Of a DNA stretch of 64,000 bases, positions 11,078 through 22,800 are shown piece after piece; the first letter of the stretch is position 1; every line of letters begins with the position of its first letter. This stretch comes from Volvox africanus. Lineage: Eukaryota; Chlorophyta; Chlorophyceae; Chlamydomonadales; Volvocaceae. The stretch lies in NCBI GenBank assembly GCA_030268105.1, contig BSDZ01000031.1, positions 62,001 through 126,000 on the forward strand, read 5' to 3'. The notes beneath the pieces were generated by a model, which worked only from the letters and a program-made list of their open reading frames with translations, was not told where the DNA came from and made no database searches. The translations under genes were made by a program, and so were the position numbers.

Positions 11078-13034
11078 CAGTGGTGGAGTTATCCTGTGGA
11101 CTGACCTCTTTTGGACTTCCCTCCTCTTGTTCAGACGAGTCAAGGGCTCCTGAACCCACAACTGCTCCGGTTTGGCAAGTGTCAAGTAGACGGGTCAAGT
11201 AAACCCTAACCCTATAACTCTGGAAGTCATGGTTATGCCCTCCACCTTGTTATGGCAATAGCGGACAGTCACGACTTCACGGTGTGCTAATCATGTAGTC
11301 CAGCGATGGGACCAGGACTGCAAAACGGGCGTTGGCGCATATGGTGAATATGGCGTCGATGAATGCATCTGCAAGACGTCGCCGCACCAATTGTCCTGTG
11401 CTTTGATGCCCCTTCTTGATGCCTGGGCAGTCGAGGGTTATATAACCCAGGCCAATCCCAAACCAGCGAGCTAGGAGCATTTATGCTGTACCCCTTCAAC
11501 CTATGCTGTTTTGACAGGGCTGTGGCAGACGTGTGACATGTTTTTTTAATTGATATGGCATGGAGAAGGGACACCGCACGATCCACAGAAATGTCATTGT
11601 GCAGTATCTGGCGGATTGGGTTAAGGTACATATGTGCACATATTGCAGAGAAGGGCAGTCAGCCATCATAGCGCTGGCGCTCGTGCTTTAACATAAACGG
11701 AATTTCACCCGTGAGGCTCGCACCAGAATCCAAATCCACGGGCCGATAGGTACCGGAAAAAGCTTGGCACTAATCGGAGGCACGCAGCGTTCAAACGTGA
11801 TTCACAACGCAAGACACGGCCCCCTGTCACAACAGCTATTGCGCGTTCATGCGCCCTATCCCTATCCCTGTTTCTTCCTAAGCCTCCGCGCTGCCAGTTG
11901 AGTGGCAGTATCGCACATCACCAAGGACCAAATAGAACAGGAGAATTAGCAGCACGCAAGCTAACACTCCATCTCTGCTCCTCCCACTTCAAACACCTTG
12001 TGTGTGTCGGGGTCGGTGGCGGTGTCTCACAGCCCGGGAAGGGAGGCTCCGACTCGCTTCCTGCGCTCCGCGGCCCGCCTTACAGCTTCACTTCATATGC
12101 TGCCGGCCGAGCACGTTCCTTGCAACCCCAGCAGCAACAGCATGGACCTGGAGACAGTATGGAGCTGCTGCGTGGACAGCCAGAACACTTCAAAGAATCG
12201 GGCTAACAGAAGCCGCGCAGCCCGGCCAAGCCGCCAGTCCCCAAACGCTTGCTTGCATTCACGCCACTGCACCACGGTGGCTTCCCCATTCGACAATTAC
12301 ACTCCCCCTCAGGACCAGTGAGATGGCCCATAAGTTGAGACTCATGCATCAGGCGAATGCATCTAGCACAGGTGAAGGCGAAACCCAGAAGCTGAGATCA
12401 ACGCAGTTCAGCAGCACCCCTCAGCAGTGGGAGCAGTGCGCCCCAAAAGCCGAAAAACAATGTACTTCCTTCTGACCTGACCTACGGTCCTCCCTGGTGG
12501 AACTTCCGCCACCACCGGCTTCATCAATACCGACCGTACGCATCTACACGCGCGCACACTCCGAGGGCCCCCAAAACTGCAATCAGAGTCACATTCGCTC
12601 CAGGAACTCCTGTCTAACGCATCGCAGGATACGTCGCTCCGCACGCACACGCACCTCCTCCACGCGCTCCCCTGAACCTACCAAGTTCAGGCCTCTGTCC
12701 CCACTCAGAGGGTAGGGGCACGCTTACCTCGCATATACATACAAACCCACGCATCAGTTCATCAGCTCCTGAGCGAACCAGCATCTTTTTGTCAAGTGGA
12801 TGGCTAGCTGCTGCACTTAGGGTTTTAGGGTTTAGGGTTTAGTCCAAAGGCAGGTAGAGGCCTTCGCGCACACGTTTGGGGATAGATGTCGCGGTCCCTG
12901 TCGCTTTAGCTGTCGCTGTCACGGTCCCTGTCGTGGTTGCTGTCACTGTCGCTGTTCATCGTGTCATCAATCCCTTGTGACATGTAATGGAAAGATGCGG
13001 GATGGGGGACAGGGTCGCTCGTCTTCAGTTATGT
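11078..13034. other. Convergent 3' region between AEC-MORN and UPRT genes
   Basis: The region is bounded by the transporter stop at 11077 and the UPRT stop at 13035 on the opposite strand, so it should hold both 3' UTRs. No protein family is recognisable. A minus-strand open frame at 11480-11277 (LGYITLDCPGIKKGH and following) is not obviously random but has no family match. A TTTAGGG-like tract lies at 12816-12842, followed by a degenerate GTCGCTGTC-type array at 12888-12960. Confidence 0.4.
12816..12842 (+). repeat. Interstitial telomere-like repeat
   Basis: The sequence reads TTAGGG TTTTAGGG TTTAGGG TTTAG. It mixes the plant-type TTTAGGG and Chlamydomonas-type TTTTAGGG units. A shorter reverse-orientation CCCTAACCC occurs near 11205. 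Confidence 0.8.
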
Positions 13035-15644
13035 TTAGTGAGGCGTGCCATACGCGCGGTCTCCTGCATCCCCAAGGCCTGGTACAATGTAGCCCCGCTC
13101 GTCCACTTGCTCGTCAATCATGGCCGTGTAAACCTGCAAGCGCACGTAGCGGCAGTCGCGTGGGACGCAAAACGTATCGCAAAACGATATGATGATGCAA
13201 TTAGTGGTGATACATCGCATTACCGTCGTGAATATGTTTCGTGACTGCATGTGCTATATGGGTGCGCACAGCACCTTCCGCAGTCAGCCAGTCAGCCAGC
13301 GAGGCACCTAGTATCACCCTTCCCTGCCGTTCCTAGACTCATGAATTGCGTGGCCAATTGAGGGCGGCTACTGAGCCTCAAGCGGCTGCTTCTCTGTTCC
13401 TTTTTAGGACGTTCTATACTTCCTTACTACATATGAAAACAGATACCCTTCGTCAAAACAATGTAACAATGGTTTCATCCAATCCCTATCTAGGGGCGCC
13501 AAAAGTCCAAGAGGTACACCGCATAGCCTCCAACGTGGCCTGGCCCCCGCGACCACCTCCTTCCATCCATCGCTCCATCGGCCTGGCTCCCCCCCAGGTA
13601 CCGGCAAGGTGGCCCACCTTGAGGCCAGGGTACCGGTCCGCCAGCTTTTTAAGCGCAGGCGGCGCCACCACCACCGCAATCACGCGGATGTTTTCTGCTC
13701 GCCCGCCACGCGCCACGATGTCGTCAATAACCTGCCGTGGAAGTACGCCAAGGGATGAGAGTCGACCTCAAAGGTGGACCGACCTGGCGACCCATAGTCC
13801 TGTGTGGTTTACAGCATTGGCTATGCGGACATGAAGAAAGAACGATAACGCCATCAGGTCCTCCCTTTCCCGCTCTTCTCGCAAGCGCTCTTGCCAGCAA
13901 AACCCCACATACACACACTCTGCCGCACCGGTAGTACCCCCTCACCTGCACTATGGTTCCCCCGGTAGCCAGCATTGGGTCGGTGATAAGGAACAGATCC
14001 TCGGAAGACAACCTGGCAGGCAGCTTGTTCAGGTAGGCGCTGGCCTGCAGAGGCCAGTGACACGACAGAGGCCGGTTACGGGGCCAGGTAAAGGCTAAAG
14101 CAGTACCCCATGAGATGGATACGAAGAAAAGAGTGCAGTTCTTAGAGAAGCAGCCTTCAGACCGAGTGAGAAAAGAGACGAAGAACTGCTGGCCTGACGC
14201 CCAGAGCAAACTTGCAAGAGTACGGGCGGAAGCGATAAAACGGAAGACCCCGGCCGGCCGGGCAGTCAACGAAAGCAGCCAGCAGAGCACCCCGACATGG
14301 GCACTGCCCGAAGGATTGTTCCTTCCCCATCGCGACAGCCAGCTGTCCAAGCTGGACTGGACAAAACTGGGACACCGGATAGGTCAAGCTGCCCCGTACC
14401 TGGAGTGTTACCGGATCCCGTACGTATCCAACGTGGTAGGTCTCCTGGAAGGGGATCACCTGGCTCGCTTGCTCAAGTAGAACCAAGCCCGCACGCAGGA
14501 CCGGGATGACCTGATGGGGTTTCAGCGGGGTCAGTGATGGACGAAATACGGAAGCTGGATTTGAACGGTGCAACGAAGACTGTCTCCGTGAGTGGGAAAC
14601 AGAGAGAGTGGGAGGAGGAGGAGGAGTGGGAGGTGCAGGAGAGGCGATTGGCAACGGATTTGGAGCCACGAGATGAGAACAGCATGGCGCGGGATGGAGA
14701 GAGTCCAAGGCCACCCGCCATCCAGACACTGCCCACCCGCCATACGGCTGTAGCCCCAAAATCCCCAGTCAGTTCTGCTTCAGACAACGGGCCCCAACGG
14801 GCCAGGAGCGCAAACTGGGAGAGAGAACCACCAAACTGCAAACAGCATATCATACAGCCATTCTGTCTGTCTGCCTCTTGCCTGTTCGATCCGGCCACCA
14901 GCCCATCGACATCAAATTTTCCATCACCCCTCATGTATTACTGGTGACCAGGAAAGGCTATCCATATGCTTCCCTTGTCTGCATTATAGCTGCCCATCCA
15001 CCTCCTCCCGAGCAATCCCAATTCCACCAATCACCTTGATCGGTCGCGATGGATCGACCAATGTCGCGTCCGCCACTGCCCCTAGTGGCGTCTGCACCTG
15101 CTGCTCCATGGTGGGCAAGAACTCCCGAACTGCCTCGTAGATTAAGAGACGGCCCAATTCCGCACAGGCAGACCTGCACTTCATGGAGGTTGAGGAGAGG
15201 CTGAAAGGTATGGCTCATGTCGGAGATGTCAATGCGGGCGTCCCGGCGCTGCAACGGAAGCAAGCCCAACACTGTCACTGGCATCGACATCGGCACCCCT
15301 CAAAGAGAGAAGCCAGGAGAAGCCCAACACAGGGAAACTGCCGCGGACAGATTACTTCTATGGTCAGATCAGAATTTGAGATGGGGCCGTTCCCCGACAG
15401 CCCCACTCTGGGACGCCCCTGTCCCAAACTTGACAAAAAGGTGTATCGACAAGGTAACTTTCGTAAGCTTGACACGAAATCTGATCAATTTATAGAAAAT
15501 TTATCGCAATGAGCTCAAACTCGACCCCAATAGTTCCTTTGAAGCCGGCATGGCCTCTCCTCACCGGAATATCGGCGAGGGTGTGTACTCAGATCGCAGG
15601 ATGGCCAGCCAGTGCTTTATGAGCGGGTGTGGTGGCGAATACAC
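13035..15644 (-). CDS. UPP: Uracil phosphoribosyltransferase
   Basis: The enzyme makes UMP from uracil and PRPP (pyrimidine salvage). Six phase-compatible minus-strand exons are 15644-15565, 15173-15035, 14510-14400, 14044-13946, 13731-13618 and 13133-13035, encoding about 213 residues, which is the full length of the bacterial-type catalytic domain. Family motifs in order: [63 protein letters not shown], the PRPP-binding loop [13 protein letters not shown], and the uracil-binding end [17 protein letters not shown]. Every key motif is intact. The first exon enters in phase 0, so an upstream exon should supply the ATG and probably an organelle transit peptide; I could not place it between 15.65 and 16.87 kb. 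There is no uridine-kinase fusion in the visible model, unlike many plant UKL proteins. It is divergent from the GH20 gene. Confidence 0.93.
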
Positions 15645-16871
15645 CTGCAGCGCGTGCACGTGATCAGATGTGGTCAGATCAAAGTGACGTTAGAATGCGT
15701 TCACAATACAAACTGGGCGGTAATTATAGTCGGTATGAGTGTGTTAAGCACACTGGACACCATGCAAGCCATACTTGCCAAGCGGCATGGTGTAAGGCGA
15801 AGGGGCTTAAAAAGCGGGATACCGAGGGTGGGGTTAGGGAGGTGTCAGAGAGTGGAGCCATGGGGGGGGCAGGGGGGCAGGTAGAAGGTCACACATGCGG
15901 CCGTGCGTGCAGGACATCACCGCTAGGTCCATGTGGGTTGGGGATCCCGCAGGTTGGGGGAAGCACGGCATCTCGCAGCTGTGGAGCCCTCAGACCCAAT
16001 TCATAGATATCAAAGGAGCTGATGGCGTAAGGAGCGTTAGTGTGCCATGTAAGTGCGGAGTGGGATGCAATCGCATTGTGGGTTGGCTTGGGAGAAGGGT
16101 CCTCGGCACAAATGCCCCGTGAAAAAGCCTCGCCGCGTGCAAACAATTCCGCCTTTAGATTACGGCGTTAAGCCCAGTGGTTTGACATGCCAATGCATTT
16201 GAGGCAAAGGGAGCCGTCCCAAAGGGAGTTTAGCAAAGGACAGATGGACATCACCCAGTCACAAACAAGCACATAAATATGTCAACTTCAAAATACAAGA
16301 GAGGAGACTTATAAATGTATCAGTAATCCTACCAGCATTTGTTGCGGAGCCTTTGGCTTGGGTTTGGGGGCTGCGGCATCAGTTGTGGCCCGCACTGGCG
16401 CTATACGCGTGGTGCTGCGCTTTGTTCCCACAATGAGTCCCGACATGCTACATGATGATCGCTGCGTTATGAGCACGTGCATTGTTTATCCAGTGGAGGC
16501 TTAGTCGTCGACTGCTAAATTGTGGCTCCCTGCAACAGCGAAACGTGCCGATGACAAGATCGCGTTTCAACTTACGAATTACGTATTCTGTGACGATGTT
16601 CGGGTCACGAGCCCTTGCATTCTACGAGGCAAGTCAGAGAGCTGTCATCCGTACACCGCTCGGCCATTTTGGTCGGTGTCCTTTACAACCGCGTCGATCA
16701 CTTAGAGATGTAAATTGGGGTTCCAACTCATCTATCCGTCGTCTATCGATCGTTGGTCACCTATGATGGAGAAACCATCGTGGGAAATTGCTTCCGGTTA
16801 GAGAGCGTCCATGAAGTGTTAAAGAAACCTATCTATTACATCTAGATTATAGCATAAGTGGCTTTCATCAA
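15645..16871. other. Shared 5' region of divergent UPRT and GH20 genes
   Basis: The interval should hold the missing first exon(s) of the leftward UPRT gene and the promoters of both genes. A minus-strand frame at 16146-15889 lacks an ATG at its edge and shows no clear transit-peptide character. No TATA box could be assigned. Confidence 0.4.
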
Positions 16872-19800
16872 ATGCTGTCAAAACGGATGGATATACCATT
16901 CCAGCAGGGTTTGCCGTTGCTAGTGTTGGTTGGACTGAGCGGGCTAGTTGTTCCTGCGATGGCCAGTCTGTCGCTTTTCGCTGGCGTTTGGCCACAACCT
17001 CAAAGCCAGGTATGTCATCAGATGCACAGGGAACTTAATCCGGATGGCTGCTTGCACACCATGGATGGTTGTCGAGATGCGGGCTCGATGCACATCATTT
17101 GCATGCCTTTGTACTTTCATTCGATCCATTTTTTTGTTTTCTTGCATATTCTGGATGTAGACCCTGACCAGCGAGTTCCTTCCGTTGGAGCTCCAGTCCA
17201 CCTCCGTATCATGCCGCCCGCAACCCTGTGGCGACGTACTCCGTCTGGCAGTGTCCAGGTGCGCAGGTGTCCTACCAGCTCAAAGGACGTGTCTATATTG
17301 TGATTGTGGGACCGGGGTGGGGCATACCCGTACAGCAACGTCAGGTGCCTGATGTCCTGGCTCTTGATCTTTCTGGTCGAATGAAATCGCCCTCAGCTGT
17401 TATCCCAGCGATCATCCATCCTGTCCAACCTTTCCAATTTGAGTCCTTATGCGTGTACAAAGTATGCCTCGTGCCGGTTGCCTCGATGCGCTCCCTTCCT
17501 ATACCTTGCTGCTCGCCCGCTCGCTCGCCCGTGTGCAGGTTTTTCAGCAACGCCGCACGTAGCAACTACCGATTTCCAGTTACAGACACTTCCACCGCGA
17601 CGGCTGTTGATCAGGATGCGACAGTCCAGCGGGTGAGGTCCATTCGCGCCGGAAGATGCAGCTTGGCGTCGTCCCAGCACCTCGTCACCTTGTGCCCACA
17701 CGTTACATCATCCGTCATATTATCGTATGGGTATATGCGTTACATGATGTATGTAATACCTGCTCTTTATATACCACCATATGACAGGGTGGACTCATAC
17801 AGCGCACCAGTTCTTCCGTCTATTAGCTCAGACATGCAATCACGAGTCCACCGCCCGCTGCTTTCAGAGAGTGCCTTGTTGCGAACACCACACAGGTTGG
17901 ACTGAAGTGGGTAGTGGCGTCCATGGCAACAGCTGTCTTTCATGTTCCCCCGCAAAGTATTTTCGTATTACTTTATACCCTCAGACCTCCGAGCTCAGCC
18001 CCGTGTAAGCGCTTTTGCCTTCCGGCCAGTCCCCGAGATTACTATTCCTGTTGCTGCTGCTGCTGCGCGTGGGGATTGCCACTGCATGGAATTAAACTTG
18101 TAAGCGCCCCACCATCCCGATGGTACTGGATCGGTTGTCCAGATTGTGCTGCAGGTGTCTGACCAGGAAGTCGAACTCGGCATGGGCATGGACGAGTCGT
18201 ACCAGATTCAGGTGATGAGCTTTGCAAGGTTTTAGTAGCAATCGAATATTATTTATATTATATACGATATATTGTCTATATGTTACTCACCGTGTTGCCC
18301 TCCCAGGTTTACAAGTTCCATGGTTACACGGAGTACATCGTTTTGCCCTCCGTCAAGCAGACTTCTTGACTCCGTCAGCTGCTAACACTTGTCACACACA
18401 CACACATCGAGGGGATTGAGCAATCATCTCTTTCGCCATCGCCCATCACTGCCATTAAACCCTTCTGGGGGAAGTCCTTTTGGGACCTCGCAGCCAACGT
18501 GAGGTGCCCGCCGATGACCTCCTGCTCTCCCTCCCCTTCTCTCTTGGATGGAGCTAGCCATGCTTTGCAGCAGCGTCTACAGCGGTATCATGTCTCGTTT
18601 AATCGTCTTCCCCCCTTCTCCCCTTCCTGCAGTCACCCGCTGGCCGCGGGGAGGTGCTCATCCAGGCGTCTACGCAGGTGCAGAGATCCGGCAGCAATGA
18701 GGCCTGTAGCCAACGAACCTCAAAACGACGTGGGAGTGTTTTGCAGTGTTGCATGCATGCTCTCAAACAATAGTTCTTGGCTCTATAAATTATTTCGTTG
18801 TGTGTGGGCAGGAAAGTCTTGCGTGTCTTACGTACTTGACAATCGACCACCGGGTACCGCGCAGGTTGGCGCCCTGCACGCATTGGAGACTCTGGCCCAG
18901 CTGGTCGTACTGGCAGACCTGCAGACGTCGCAACAACAGCGGCAGCAGGAATTGGGAGGGGATGGACGAGCCGTCAACGACCCTAAACGGCTCTGGCTGT
19001 TAGCAGGCAACATCAGCGACTGGCCGCGTTTCACCCATCGGTATGCGGTATCATGCAACCCGCGAGTCTCTGCTTGATGGGTTGTGTACCAGAAGCTGTA
19101 TTTGCATCTGCTGATCCCAACCCGCAGCACGTGCGAGTAAAGCCAGGTATGGGCACTTCCCCCTTAGTGTACGATGATGATGCGATGCCGTTTAAATTGT
19201 TTGTTCGTCGTGGCTCAAGCGTGGCAAACCCGTTGCACCCTTCTCCCATCCGTGTCGTTCAGCGGCCTGTTGGTGGACTCAGCTCGCCACTTCTTACCCC
19301 TCTCCGTCCTGCGCGCCAATCTGGATGCCATGGCCGCCAACAAGCTCAACGTGCTGCATTGGCACGGCGCAGATGATCAGTCGTTTCCTATGGAGGCGGT
19401 GGCTAATGCTTTCCCGAACCTAGCGACCCGCGGTTCGTTCGGGCCGCGCATGGTGTATTCCCGAGAGGACGTTGAGGGGTAAGTGGGGTCGTCGCGGCTG
19501 AATATTTTACGTGTCCGGGCATGCGGTCGATTTTAGGAATGGGGACTTTGTGCATCTGAGCCCATCTGAAAATGATAGGGGGTCTCTGCTGAACCTTGTG
19601 TTCACGGATGCTGCGCTTTCGCTTTTTTGGGTGTAACATACACCCAACGCTTAACTGCGTTGACAATTGCCACATCGCGTCCCCATGGATTAGCCGGAAC
19701 GCATTCATCAATCATCGATTTAGCCGCCACAAGCACTTATTAGATGGATTTCTGCCCTTTGCATTATATCTCCCATACCGTGTTTCCTGAATTGGATTAT

Positions 19801-22800
19801 CGGATTCACGTCACTGATGCCTTGCTCCTCCCACCCTTTCCTTTTGCTCCCCAGCCTGGTGCAGTACGCTCGTGAGCGCGGCATCCGTGTGATTTTGGAG
19901 CTGGACACTCCTGGACACACGGCCTCTTGGGGCCTTGCGCTACCGCATATCATGAGCCATTGCGATGCGGCGAAGAGCCACGAAGTAGACAAAGAGGGGG
20001 AAGCGGCGGCGGAGGTTAACGCTTCCGGCGGCGGCGGGCTCCGGGATGCAGCCGTCAGTCGAGCGGTACGCAGCGGACTCCTGGACCCCACCAAGGTGCG
20101 GTGATGGGTTCAGACGAGTATCTCAATCGATCGGTGGGCGAGGCCGTGGTTCGCACTGCACTGACTGGGGAAACCTGGGTGGGGCAGATCTGAAGGGAGA
20201 TTAGGAGGACGTCCACAGGTGGATTAGGCCAGGGAGGCATAGCGCTGCGCTTATGTGCACCAATCTCAATCCAAGTTTGCCGCCCAACATTTGGCGTGCT
20301 GGGCAGAACCAAACCTGTGTTTTGAGGGTGGTCCGGGACAGAAGGCAGGAAGGGAGAGCGGGATGGAGGGCAGCTTTCGGCATTGGGAACAGCGAGTGGA
20401 GCTGTGCAAGGGGGGGGGATGTTGCGTCTCGCATCTCGGGCTGCGCCGTCTTATCTTGCATTTGTGGGTCGGCCTGCGGGCCCCCGGCTCTAATCAAAGC
20501 TAAGGCCGCACAAAGGATGTTCTAGACGTTGCGTCCATGAATAGAGACTTTGACACCGGGTGTTCCGGGGCAGGAGGACTCGTATAAGGTGGTGGGAGCT
20601 GTGCTGCGTGAGGCGGCGGCGCTGTTGCCAGACGCGCTGCTGCATGCCGGGGGGGACGAGGTGCAGCTGGACTGCTGGCGGAGGGACCCGGGCGTCCGAC
20701 AGTGGATGGACGCACATGGCCTCAGCAGGTTAGGCCGCGCGGGCCCGATGGAACGAGCCGGGGCACAGCTATGTGTAATCGTGTGAATGGGAAGCAAAGT
20801 ACGCGCTGGGAAGATGAAACGTGGCTGTGCGGATCAAAAGGGCCGATTGACAATGCATGCGGTAGCTTACTGGAGCTCGTTGCCCGGATAATTGTTAACA
20901 TGGCGGCGGTCGGGCGGCCCCTGTCGCTATGGAGGGAAAGCAAGTAGTTGTGTGGGAAGTTATATTGGTGTAGCTGCCGCATTGCGGCTTGTCCTGGGAC
21001 CACATCCAGGGGCATGCATGTGCAGGTATGTGTATGTGTATGTTCACCCGGTACGAGCCCAGCTATCTTGTACTTTGCGTGCACTTCTTGACAAAACGCT
21101 CATCTTGACCGCCCCACCGTGACCATTCCCACGATAGTGATGATGACGGAGCCTACCGGGCCCTACAGGTTGGTTTGCTGAAATATGCGTGGGGCGGTTT
21201 TGAGGATGGCCAGCTTACGAATGATAACGCCGCGGCAGGCTTGCGCCACTGCAGTGTATGGGGAAGACCACAATCCGGGATTCGTAGTGCGGAAAATGAT
21301 GCGCGTATTTAATTGGCGCGCTTAATTGGCACTGCTTCAGCTTCAGAATCGCTGCTTCTAAGAATGGGCTCAAGTATGCAGGGCTGTTTGTTGGGCACCG
21401 CCCAAGCTCCCCTGCCTTGTCCGTCTTGCTTCTGATACCCACTAAACGAATCTGTATTCCCCGACCCGAAGTTGGACTTCGGTTGTCGGGACTTCTTTTA
21501 CTTCTTCCTGAAAATCACCAAATTAGGCCTCTTGTTGGATGACCTCGCGGATGACCTAGTTTGCGTGATTCACCCACGTGCGGTTTTGGAATGTATTGAG
21601 GTGCCTGCTTACGACTCGATTCACATTCGAATTACCGTGGATTCCCGTCGTCTTCAGGCGCATTACATGAGCCGCATCCTGCGGGCAATTCCGAATGGCA
21701 ACGGTGTTGGAGAACGTCCAAGGATCCCTGTGGTGTGGCAAGAGGCCTTCGATGTAGCCGGAGGAGCTGGCCTGCCGCAAGGAACCATCGTGCAGGTGTG
21801 GAAATCCGACGTGGGACCCACGGGTCGGTCCACGGCAGCTGAAGGAGCAACGGGACGCGGCGTTGAAACTGCTAGTGCCGGCGCCGCAGAAGCGAGCCCA
21901 ACTTTGGATTCGGAGCTGGATTTGGAGTCAAATCCGGATTCCGATTCGGGGAGTGATTTGGATCCGGAGCAGGAGGAGGACATGCAGGAGCTGCTGGAGG
22001 CAGCGAATGTCGCTCAGGTACGGTAGGTGGCGGCCACAACAGCGAGTTTGAATTGTTCTTTCTTAGTCGAGTTGTTTTGGAGTGTCCCAGTCAGGAACAG
22101 GTATAGCAAAGGCAAGTTGGCAGAAGCGGAGAGGCACATCTGACAGATACAGGAACTGTGGTAACAGTCAACCCGGTAGTTGTCATGCAAGCGGCATGAA
22201 AATATTTGGCATTTTGTACCGGTTCTGGTTGTGCAGGAGCTGGCGGCGGGCAGGCAGCTGCTCTTCCTGGACAAGCTGTTTGGATTGGGCAGCAAGGAGG
22301 AGACGGGCCAGATCGCCGAGCCCGGCGGTGGCGAGCACACGCACGGCGCCGGTAATGTAGATCAGGTGCGCAGCATGGCCGAATCCCGCGAAGATGAGGC
22401 TGTTGCCGAAGCGTTGTTACTAGTAGTCTTGCGCTGCTGTTCGGTTCAGTCACCGATAGTCCTGCTCAGCATCCCGTGCACGAAAAAAGGGCCATGGTCT
22501 GCGGGACTGTTGTCTTTGCAGGTATGCTTTGTTGGCTGCCTCTGTTTTGCCGCATGCGCCTTGTGGATGGCGTTTTTGGATCGGCTGCTCCGGACGCACC
22601 GAACTGGGGATGCAAGAAGAATCCAAGCATTTCGAGAAACGTTGTAAATAGTCGATTGACTATTACACTATGACGGTGACGGGAGTCACTGTCTTGCAAG
22701 CCGTCTGGGGGCTTGGACCTGTTATGTACTTGTCGTGTAGGCAGCCGTTGACGCGCATTTGCGCCTCATCGCGCTTGGGTCATGGAACGTCCGGCATGTG

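Noticed and set aside
18308..18370. Possible GH20 exon ([16 protein letters not shown])
   Set aside because: It runs into a stop, has no donor, and the flanking GH20 exons join directly in phase without it.
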